A DNA stretch of 64,000 nt from Bacillus sp. MYb209 (lineage in GTDB: Bacteria > Bacillota > Bacilli > Bacillales > Bacillaceae_G), in the NCBI RefSeq assembly GCF_002975175.1, contig NZ_PCNZ01000018.1, forward strand, positions 44,407-108,406. Direction: 5' to 3'. The first letter of the stretch is position 1, and each line of letters starts with the position of its first letter. Under the pieces are notes generated by a model. The model saw only the letters and a list, made by a program, of their open reading frames with translations. It searched no databases and had not been told where the DNA came from. Of the stretch, positions 9,053 through 15,389 are shown in pieces. The position numbers and the translations under genes are program-made.

Positions 9053-9748
9053 ATGAATAAGAATATATTAATAATTGATGATGATAAAGATATCGTAGAA
9101 TTGCTTGCAGTTTATTTGCGAAATGAAGGTTACAACATCTATAAAGCTTATGATGGTGATGAAGCATTACAAATGGTCTCTACATATGCAGTTGACCTTA
9201 TGATTTTGGATATTATGATGCCAAAACGTAACGGATTAGAAGTTTGTCAAGAAGTTCGTGAAAATAACACTGTACCTATCCTTATGCTTAGTGCTAAGGC
9301 TGAAGATATGGATAAAATATTAGGACTTATGACTGGCGCAGATGATTATATGATTAAACCGTTTAATCCATTAGAATTAGTCGCTAGAGTAAAAGCTTTG
9401 TTACGAAGATCCTCTTTCCAAAACGCCGCTACACAAAAGAATGAAGATGGTATTATTCGTATTCGTACAGTTGAAATACATAAACATAATCATACTGTAA
9501 AAGTAAATGGTGAATATATTAAGCTCACCTCTATTGAATTTGATATTTTGTATTTGCTCGCGAGTAATACTGGAAGAGTATTTAGCTCTGAAGAAATATT
9601 TGAACGCGTTTGGAATGAAGATGGTTATGGTTCTAATAAAACGGTAATGGTACACATTAGTAATTTACGAGATAAACTTGAAACTGTAATGAATGGAGAT
9701 AAATTTATTCATACTGTTTGGGGGGTAGGCTATAAAATTGAGAAATGA
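9053..9748 (+). CDS. OmpR-family response regulator (VanR-like)
   Basis: The 231-residue two-domain regulator has acidic residues D9-D11, phospho-acceptor D53 in 'ILDIMMP', a switch Ser at 80 and K102 in 'IKPFNP', followed by a C-terminal winged helix ending 'HTVWGVGYKIEK'. Sequence style is that of VanR/VanRB-type regulators. The partner kinase gene starts inside its 3' end (11-bp overlap). It probably drives its own operon and the downstream carboxypeptidase homologue. Confidence 0.85.
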   Translation: MNKNILIIDDDKDIVELLAVYLRNEGYNIYKAYDGDEALQMVSTYAVDLMILDIMMPKRNGLEVCQEVRENNTVPILMLSAKAEDMDKILGLMTGADDYMIKPFNPLELVARVKALLRRSSFQNAATQKNEDGIIRIRTVEIHKHNHTVKVNGEYIKLTSIEFDILYLLASNTGRVFSSEEIFERVWNEDGYGSNKTVMVHISNLRDKLETVMNGDKFIHTVWGVGYKIEK

Positions 9749-10895
9749 AGCATTTGATATATTAAAAGATGTTCCAAAATGGAAAATTATTTTTTGGCTT
9801 ATATTAGCCATTACACTTACCCCTATTACCGAATTAATTATATATCGTCTCGTTACGAGTGTAGTTGAGAGTTCACTTACTCTAAGCGAATTAGGTAAAG
9901 AGTTTATTCGAATTTTTGGTTATGAAAAGTATAGAGGGATAAAGGAATCTTTATGGATGATGATCGTTTCTTATTTGTTTTTATTTTCTATTTTCTCATC
10001 CTACCTTTACATTTTTTATCGTCATGAAAGAAAGCTTTACTATGAAACTTGTATTAAAAAAATGATTGAAGAAATTCGATATGTTGCGAGTGGAAACTTT
10101 AATCATAAAGTTTCTATTGTACACCATCATTATTTAGAAGAATTAGCAACTGGCGTTAATCAAATTGTTGAACAGTTAAAAGTATCAATTGATGAAGAAA
10201 GACAGGCGGAACAAGCAAAAAGCGAACTGATTACGAATGTATCACATGACTTACGAACGCCTCTTACATCTATAGTTGGATATGTAAATTTAATCCATCA
10301 TGATAATTATAGAGATGAAGTTGAATTACGTCATTACATACAAGTCATTTACGATAAAGTAACTCGTCTCAACGCATTAATGAATGACTTGTTTGAGTAT
10401 ACACGTGTTCAAAACAAAGAGTTAAGTTTAAATTCTGTTCCCATTGATATGGTAGAACTGCTAGGACAATTAACTGTCCAATTTCGGATACAGCTTCAAG
10501 AAGCTAATATTGAATGTCGCCCTTCCTTCCCACCTCAAAAACTAATGGTACTAGCTGATGGAGATAAGTTAGTACGTGTGTTTGAAAATCTAATCATAAA
10601 CGCTATTACTTATGGAAATGATGGAGATCATATTGACATTACTGCTTACGAAAGCAATAATATGATTGCTGTTGATATAACAAATTACGGACAACCTATT
10701 CCAAGTACTGATTTACCTCATATTTTTGAACGTTTTTATCGCGTCGAAAAATCACGATCCACAAACACGGGTGGATCTGGACTCGGATTAGCGATTGCAA
10801 AAAGTATTGTGGAACTGCATAAAGGAACGATTGAAGTATATAGTGATGATGAAAAAACAACTTTCACTGTGAAGTTACTTCCATACAAATGTTAA
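9738..10895 (+). CDS. Sensor histidine kinase (VanS-like)
   Basis: A 385-residue membrane kinase with two predicted membrane spans (about 16-36 and 72-94) flanking a short extracytoplasmic loop, the H-box 'NVSHDLRTPLTS' with H170, N-box 'FENLIINAITYG' near 282-293 and G-box 'GGSGLGLAIAKS' near 345-356. The start is a TTG at 9738 overlapping the regulator gene. The short sensor loop suggests a lipid-linked or membrane-proximal ligand, as in VanS types, but the signal is unknown. A strong terminator follows. Confidence 0.85.
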   Translation: MRNEAFDILKDVPKWKIIFWLILAITLTPITELIIYRLVTSVVESSLTLSELGKEFIRIFGYEKYRGIKESLWMMIVSYLFLFSIFSSYLYIFYRHERKLYYETCIKKMIEEIRYVASGNFNHKVSIVHHHYLEELATGVNQIVEQLKVSIDEERQAEQAKSELITNVSHDLRTPLTSIVGYVNLIHHDNYRDEVELRHYIQVIYDKVTRLNALMNDLFEYTRVQNKELSLNSVPIDMVELLGQLTVQFRIQLQEANIECRPSFPPQKLMVLADGDKLVRVFENLIINAITYGNDGDHIDITAYESNNMIAVDITNYGQPIPSTDLPHIFERFYRVEKSRSTNTGGSGLGLAIAKSIVELHKGTIEVYSDDEKTTFTVKLLPYKC

Positions 10896-10906
10896 TACGA
10901 CACATT

Positions 10907-10947
10907 GAAAGGTTCAATTTCTTAGCATATAAGAAATTGAACCTTTC
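10907..10947 (+). terminator. Terminator after vanRS-like operon
   Basis: Perfect 18-bp stem (10907-10924 with 10930-10947), 5-nt loop, followed by GTTTT. Confidence 0.8.
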
Positions 10948-10982
10948 GTTTTCCATAAATGTCCAAAATTTAATAATTCCTT

Positions 10983-11004
10983 GAAATTCTTTAGAAATTC
11001 TTTA
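10983..11004 (+). promoter_or_regulatory. Tandem 11-bp repeat, candidate VanR-like operator
   Basis: Two exact, head-to-tail copies of GAAATTCTTTA occupy 10983-10993 and 10994-11004. An 11-bp period puts both copies on one helix face, as OmpR-family dimers require. The pair ends 34 nt before the candidate -10 (TACAAT, 11038-11043) of the following gene. A degenerate pair with a 12-nt period (GAAATTTTA, GGAATCCTTA) lies at 8961-8983 before the regulator gene. Confidence 0.5.
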
Positions 11005-11076
11005 CCTTTTCTTTCTTCCTAATTAAGTATTCCTTTTTACAATAGTAATATTGATGTAATAGTAGGAGGATCGTTT

Positions 11077-12093
11077 ATGCAATTCTTTAAAAAAATAGCA
11101 ATTTTATTTTTATCTTTTCTTATCACTGCGCTTATCGTTTTATATTTTTATCTTTATGTAAATGGACCAATTACTCAAGCTAAATCAGCTATTTTAATAG
11201 ATGCTACTTCAGGTGAAGTTGTTTATAAAAAAAATGAAAGTACGCCTATTCATTCAGCCACTTTAACTAAATTAATGACGGAGTATATCGTATTGGAACA
11301 ACTTCATGACGGCAAAATACAATTAGATGAACCTGTAAAAATAAGTAACGAAGTTTTTCAAACAGAAACGAGCCCTATTCAAGTAACATCAAAGGATAAA
11401 ACAACCGTTCGTGATCTACTTCATGCATTACTATTAACAGGAAACAATCGTTCTGCACTTGCACTAGCAGAACACATTGCTGGAAATGAGGATAATTTTA
11501 CAACGTTAATGAATGAAAAAGCAGAAAAACTTAAGTTATCTCAGCAATCTCCATTTATAAATTCTACTGGAATAAATGGAGATAAGAATAAACACTCCAT
11601 TACTACTGCAGTAGACGCATCCAAATTAGCAGCGCAATTAATAAAAGATTATCCAGATGTATTAACTATTACTAAACTACCCTCTTACCGATTTACCTTC
11701 AAAGATGTTCAAGTTTTCAACACAAATAAAATGATTTATTCCCTTGATGAAAACATTAAGCTCAAAGGTGTTGATGGCTTACAAACTAGTTTTTCAACTA
11801 ACGGTAATTATAGTTTTGTTGGTACAGCAAAACAAGGAGATAAAAGACTTATTTCTATAATTTTAGAAGCCAATGAAGAAAGCACCTCTTTTATTGAAAC
11901 AAAAAAGTTACTTCAATACGGTTTTGAACCTACCTCCTATTCTGCACTCCAAGCTTTTAAAGACGCTGTTACATCTTGGACAACATTGCGTCAGTTTGAA
12001 AATTTATTTATACAAACGATTATGATTTTCTTCATCATTACAATCTTAATGTTTATACATATACGACAAAAAAAATCAGAGGATTTCAATTAA
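11077..12093 (+). CDS. D,D-carboxypeptidase homologue with substituted active site
   Basis: This 338-residue protein has the PBP5/DacA-type S11 peptidase fold, with a membrane span at about 8-28 and a second one near the C-terminus (about 310-330). All three catalytic motifs differ from the family rule. SxxK is TLTK (T62-K65), SxN is TGN (T121-N123) and KTG is QTS (236-238). The alignment is clear against the intact DacA encoded at 48.9-50.2 kb, which has SMTK, SAN and KTG in the same contexts. It is therefore probably a pseudo-enzyme, a peptidoglycan or beta-lactam sensing partner, or an enzyme with Thr as nucleophile. It follows a VanRS-like system and a tandem-repeat operator. RBS AGGAGG. 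Confidence 0.75.
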   Translation: MQFFKKIAILFLSFLITALIVLYFYLYVNGPITQAKSAILIDATSGEVVYKKNESTPIHSATLTKLMTEYIVLEQLHDGKIQLDEPVKISNEVFQTETSPIQVTSKDKTTVRDLLHALLLTGNNRSALALAEHIAGNEDNFTTLMNEKAEKLKLSQQSPFINSTGINGDKNKHSITTAVDASKLAAQLIKDYPDVLTITKLPSYRFTFKDVQVFNTNKMIYSLDENIKLKGVDGLQTSFSTNGNYSFVGTAKQGDKRLISIILEANEESTSFIETKKLLQYGFEPTSYSALQAFKDAVTSWTTLRQFENLFIQTIMIFFIITILMFIHIRQKKSEDFN

Positions 12094-12103
12094 GAGATCC
12101 TCT
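12078..12103 (+). terminator. Terminator overlapping carboxypeptidase homologue stop
   Basis: AGAGGAT (12078-12084) pairs with ATCCTCT (12097-12103) and is followed by TTTT; the stop codon lies in the loop. Confidence 0.6.
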
Positions 12104-12151
12104 TTTATATAACAATTAACTAAAAATACATTTGTAAGTCTCCCCCTGTAT

Positions 12152-12571
12152 TTATAATCCCCTTCCAATTAAATTCGCTGAAATGGGCTGAAGGTTGAAT
12201 TCTCTCGCCCATATAGATAGCTGACCAATGTGATGGATTTCATGCACAATTACATGTCGTAACACTTCACCATACCTATAATCTTTATCCGTCCATGATT
12301 GCACAAAATCATCTAATTTCTGTTTATATAAATCAGATAACGCTTTCACTTTTTGAAGTGATTTATAATCTTTAAACTTTGGCTCTTTATCTTCTTTTCC
12401 TTGCAAATCACCGATCCAATTATACTCTACATCTATAATATGGAATAGCGTTTCTAAAATGTTCCCAGCGCCTCCAACACGTTTGCGAAGTAATTCTTCC
12501 TCTGTAAGTTGATCACACCATTTAAACCGATCATCTCTTACTTGCCAATTGTATTAAACTAAAGTCCGCAC
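12152..12571 (-). pseudogene. DinB-family gene with early nonsense codon
   Basis: From a GTG at 12571 (AGGGAG 8 nt upstream) the frame reads five codons, hits TAA at 12554-12556, then continues open to 12152, giving 139 codons in a single frame. The product has DinB-superfamily features: 'NILETLFHIIDVEYNWI' in the first half and 'HVIVHEIHHIGQLSIW' with the metal-binding His residues near the C-terminus. DinB/YfiT proteins are four-helix metal-binding enzymes, often thiol transferases. A single substitution (for example CAA to TAA) would explain the stop. Reinitiation at an internal TTG (12406) would give only 84 residues and lose the first metal-site helix. Confidence 0.7.
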
Positions 12572-12576
12572 ATTTA

Positions 12577-12684
12577 TCACTCCCTGACGTTTATAATCCA
12601 ATTCACAGCATCTATTACATAATGCGGCTCATCTTTTTGAATATAATGACCGCTATTTTCTGCAATTGTAATTATTTTTGTTTT
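12577..12684 (-). pseudogene. Alpha/beta-hydrolase C-terminal stump
   Basis: A 35-codon minus-strand frame ends at TGA 12577-12579, only a few bases before the DinB start. Its product ends 'IAENSGHYIQKDEPHYV', the usual last block of alpha/beta hydrolases with the catalytic His in GHY. A stop codon precedes it at 12685-12687 and no start is present. The rest of the hydrolase gene appears to be deleted. The tight spacing suggests hydrolase and DinB once formed an operon. Confidence 0.6.
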
Positions 12685-12755
12685 TTATTCATGATTTCCC
12701 ACCAAACCCTTTTAATTTTAATTAACATAATATAATTATAATAAACATTTATTAT

Positions 12756-13280
12756 TTATTCTTGCCATTCATATTCCAACATGCTCATTTCCCATAAGTT
12801 CCAATACGTATCTCCTACTTTCCTGACCTCTCTTAACAATCCTTCTTTTGCAAATCCAATCTTTTCATAACATGTAATGGCTGAAGTATTAAAATCAAAA
12901 ACACCAAGAGTAACTCTATGCAGTTTTAATTCTTTAAATGCAATATTTAGTACAGCCTTCATCATCTGCTTTCCTATAGAACGTCCTCTCATATTTGTAT
13001 CACCGACTAATACTTTTCCAATCCTGGCAGACATATTTATATAGTCTATTTGCCCAAGAGAAATATGACCAATAACTTTTTTAGTCTCTTCATCTACTAC
13101 TTTAAAAGCAAGTGTATTTGCATTTTCATAATTTGTACTCTCTATATAACTGTCTAATTGCTGTTCATCTAGCGGATACGTAAATGCATTTCCTGACCAT
13201 TGTATTAAAAATTCTTCGGAATCAATCCAATTTATTAATTGTTTGAAATCATTTCTAGTAAAGTATTTTAGCCTAATCAT
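12756..13280 (-). CDS. GNAT acetyltransferase (RimJ/RimL-like)
   Basis: A 174-residue GNAT protein of the ribosomal-protein acetyltransferase-like group: 'RNDFKQLINWI' at the start, strand block 'LAFKVVDEETKKVIGHISL', acetyl-CoA loop 'RGRSIGKQMMKAVL' and the C-terminal 'CYEKIGFAKEGLLREV'. I chose ATG 13280 because AAGGAG sits 7 nt upstream; the frame is open further to a GTG at 13301. Substrate unknown. It may acetylate a small amine or a protein N-terminus. Confidence 0.75.
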   Translation of the reverse strand: MIRLKYFTRNDFKQLINWIDSEEFLIQWSGNAFTYPLDEQQLDSYIESTNYENANTLAFKVVDEETKKVIGHISLGQIDYINMSARIGKVLVGDTNMRGRSIGKQMMKAVLNIAFKELKLHRVTLGVFDFNTSAITCYEKIGFAKEGLLREVRKVGDTYWNLWEMSMLEYEWQE

Positions 13281-13365
13281 TCTTATTCTCCTTTCATCCA
13301 CCTTTTATATACCTTCAAATTTATTTCTATATGAAACATTTATTCCCTTTTGTACAAAATAAAAA

Positions 13366-13383
13366 GCCATTCTTATGAATGAC
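13366..13383 (-). terminator. Minus-strand terminator
   Basis: GCCATTC (13366-13372) pairs, with one G-T pair, with GAATGAC (13377-13383). On the minus strand the stem is followed by TTTTTATTTT. It lies about 25 nt after the minus-strand remnant frame ending at 13406. Confidence 0.6.
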
Positions 13384-13385
13384 CT

Positions 13386-13538
13386 CACACAAAAAACAAG
13401 CAAAATTATGCTTTATTTGCTACGTCAATACCGTTAAAATCAAACTCAGCAGTAACAGTTGTAGCTGGTGGTAAAATCGCTTCAATTTTACAAAGAGATA
13501 TAATTGCTGCGACTGAACCAGGAATAGCAGCTAGCTAA
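13386..13538. pseudogene. C-terminal gene remnant, strand ambiguous
   Basis: Both strands read as a plausible protein tail. Minus: a 44-codon frame ending at TAA 13406-13408, with 'PPATTVTAEFDFNGIDV', followed by a terminator. Plus: a frame ending at TAA 13536-13538, with 'VTVVAGGKIASILQRD', whose stop lies inside the next terminator stem. Neither has a start. I cannot decide which was the gene and recognise no family. Confidence 0.35.
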
Positions 13539-13552
13539 TTGAGCTAGCTGCT
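13526..13552 (+). terminator. Plus-strand terminator 1 of the decay zone
   Basis: AGCAGCTAGCT (13526-13536) and AGCTAGCTGCT (13542-13552) form a perfect 11-bp stem followed by TTGTTTTTT. Confidence 0.7.
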
Positions 13553-13696
13553 TTGTTTTTTAACCATTTTTGTAGGAACACAATTTATATGCATAATTTC
13601 CGAAGTGAAATCCATACTATATTTAGGTCTTAACATCTAAAACCCTTATTTCAGCCTTAGACCTAATATAGCGCTCCTCTCTCTTCCTTGGGGCTA

Positions 13697-13720
13697 AGCA
13701 GTTAGCTTGAGCTAGCTGCT
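13697..13720 (+). terminator. Plus-strand terminator 2, near copy of terminator 1
   Basis: AGCAGTTAGCT (13697-13707) pairs with AGCTAGCTGCT (13710-13720), then TTTTTAT. The stem is nearly identical to the one at 13526, so one may be a duplicate. Confidence 0.65.
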
Positions 13721-13806
13721 TTTTTATATTCACCATTTAATCAAATTGCGAATATATTAAATTCTACCTCTCTTTATAACATGAGCTCGTTACTTATGTA
13801 ATTTTT

Positions 13807-13837
13807 ACAAAGGGCACTAATTGATAGTGCTCTTTGT
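13807..13837 (+). terminator. Plus-strand terminator 3 of the decay zone
   Basis: ACAAAGGGCACTA (13807-13819) pairs with TAGTGCTCTTTGT (13825-13837) with one mismatch, followed by AGTTTTTTC. No intact gene lies upstream of it. Confidence 0.6.
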
Positions 13838-14082
13838 AGTTTTTTCTCTACAAAATGAAATGTTTGTCCAATTATCGAATACATACTCTTCAAATACTTT
13901 GATGAATAAACAGTTTGACCAATCCACTGTTTTTTTGTTCTTGCTAATACTGCACTTAAAGTATGACTAAAAGCCATGCTTGCGCTCGCATCTATAATTT
14001 CTGCTAACTTTTCGATTTCTACTATCTATTACCTATCGCCATTAAGCTAAGAAAAGCTAATACCCCAAAACGAGAAAATTGA

Positions 14083-14724
14083 CATCTCCAGGTAAAAATA
14101 TACAGAATTTTTATTTTAGGGTGTTGTCCATGTACTAATGTTCTTGACAACCCTGGATTTGATGAACCGCCAGTAATAACCGATCCAGTTCCTGGTTGGA
14201 ATCAGGCTGGGGATGTTACAGAAGTAGGTGTTCCAAATGCTCATAGTGGTCGTATTCTTTCAGATGGGACACTTAGTCTCTTAGCTGCTTCAATTGGACC
14301 AGGTGGAAGTATTAATCAATTGGTTGATGTTGACGAAGGTTGTTGTTTTACGTTTTCTTTTGCTGCGGATGTAAGGGATAATGCATTTCTTATAGCTTCT
14401 GTATCTTTTCCAGAACTTGGACATGGATGTCCTCCTCTTTCTACAACTCTTGGTCCATTAAACATTCCCCATATTATACCAGTTATGAATCAACCACAAT
14501 CTCTTTTCCAACATTATATTCTTGTTGTGTGTATACTTCCTGGTGTAACTGCAGCATGTGTTGCTTTCCAAAATATTGCTACAGGTGGGGAAGGCGCAAC
14601 AGCTTTTGTTGACAATGTCGTATTTCAACCTACTGGTGGACCTTGTACTTCATGTTCACAAAATTTCTAATATACTGATGCACTTGCAGCTTTTCGTTTT
14701 GTTGGTGGACCCCATAACTATTAA
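14083..14724 (+). pseudogene. Cys-rich spore-surface-like beta-sandwich gene, damaged at both ends
   Basis: An open frame after TGA 14080-14082 encodes about 195 residues without a credible start codon or ribosome site before 'CCPCTNVLDNPGFDEPP'. The pattern NPGFD ... W ... HSG ... and a repeated Cys-rich style (CCPC, GCC, PCTSC) recall the beta-sandwich domains of Bacillus exosporium or coat-associated NTTRR-F1-like proteins; this assignment is tentative. After TAA 14668-14670 the same frame continues for 17 more sensible codons, 'YTDALAAFRFVGGPHNY', to TAA 14722-14724. The simplest reading is a gene that lost its 5' end and gained a nonsense codon near its 3' end. A terminator follows the second stop directly, supporting that as the ancestral end. 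Confidence 0.5.
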
Positions 14725-14744
14725 AGAGAGCCTTTGGGCTCTCT
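14725..14744 (+). terminator. Terminator after beta-sandwich pseudogene
   Basis: AGAGAGCC (14725-14732) and GGCTCTCT (14737-14744) with a TTTG loop, followed by TTTCA. It immediately follows the second stop codon. Confidence 0.75.
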
Positions 14745-14957
14745 TTTCACATTAAGAATCACCATATGCTCCCATATGCTGCGCGCATTCCTGTATAGTC
14801 CCGATACATATGAGTGATTCACCTTTGTAAATGGTATACTCCTTTAGGTGCACTATTCCGCCCCCTGCTATTAAAATAGCGTTTTTATTCAATTACCGTT
14901 TTCACTTCTTCGCATTCTACAATTCGATATGCAATATTACATATTCTATATGTTCGA

Positions 14958-14987
14958 TTTACAAACATGTAATAATTGGTTTATACA
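14958..14987 (+). promoter_or_regulatory. Candidate promoter of tiny membrane-protein genes
   Basis: TTTACA (14958-14963), 18 nt, TATACA (14982-14987), 36 nt before the first small gene. Confidence 0.4.
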
Positions 14988-15022
14988 AAGATTTAAAATT
15001 AATATTGAAAGGAGAATACTAA

Positions 15023-15106
15023 ATGGCTTTCTTTTCTTGGTCTCCTCTTATTTTCTTAATAGTTGTTGCAATCATCATTTCTATTAAAATGGCTAAGAAA
15101 CAATAA
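15023..15106 (+). CDS. 27-residue single-span membrane peptide
   Basis: ATG at 15023 follows AAAGGAG with 8-nt spacing. The product is a short N-terminus, a hydrophobic span 'PLIFLIVVAIIISI' and a basic tail 'KMAKKQ', the layout of a small membrane protein. No family is recognised. It could be a regulatory small membrane protein, a type I toxin-like peptide or a leaderless bacteriocin-like peptide; nothing in the sequence decides. It is probably co-transcribed with the next small gene (41 bp gap). Confidence 0.5.
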   Translation: MAFFSWSPLIFLIVVAIIISIKMAKKQ

Positions 15107-15147
15107 CTTTATATAGTTACAACAATTTATTATTAGGAGGTGTAATT

Positions 15148-15288
15148 ATGTCATTTGCAGCATGGAGTGCGATTTTTATGACTTTAATCGGAGCAATGTC
15201 AGGAGCAATTTTTGGTACAATTCCCTCTAGAAATAAGAGCAAATTATCCTATTTTGATAAAAACTATAAAACAAACAGACATACTTAA
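15148..15288 (+). CDS. 46-residue membrane protein
   Basis: ATG at 15148 has AGGAGG 8 nt upstream. The product has one hydrophobic, glycine-rich span (about residues 6-26, 'WSAIFMTLIGAMSGAIFG') followed by a basic, polar tail. Unknown function. It pairs with the 27-residue gene just upstream. Confidence 0.5.
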   Translation: MSFAAWSAIFMTLIGAMSGAIFGTIPSRNKSKLSYFDKNYKTNRHT

Positions 15289-15354
15289 CACTTATAGTAG
15301 AATTTTTCTACTTCAAATTTACTTTTTCTCTCTTATCTTTTTGTAAACATTAAA

Positions 15355-15382
15355 AATGAGCTCTATTTACACAGAGCTCATT
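15355..15382 (-). terminator. Terminator of the leucine-catabolism operon
   Basis: AATGAGCTCT (15355-15364) pairs with AGAGCTCATT (15373-15382). It sits 8 bp past the ligase stop; the minus strand continues TTTTAATG. Confidence 0.75.
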
Positions 15383-15389
15383 CATAATT

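Larger units (their letters stand above)
13281..14082. other. Gene-decay interval without an intact gene
   Basis: This 800-bp stretch contains short coding-like fragments, one minus-strand and three plus-strand terminators, and no complete gene. A minus-strand frame of 67 codons at 13774-13977 lacks a ribosome site and contains one of the plus-strand terminators, so I do not call it. Confidence 0.5.

Noticed and set aside
13774-13977. Minus-strand open frame of 67 codons
   Set aside because: No ribosome site, no recognised family, and it contains a plus-strand terminator stem. I could not support it as a gene, although its peptide looks somewhat coding-like.
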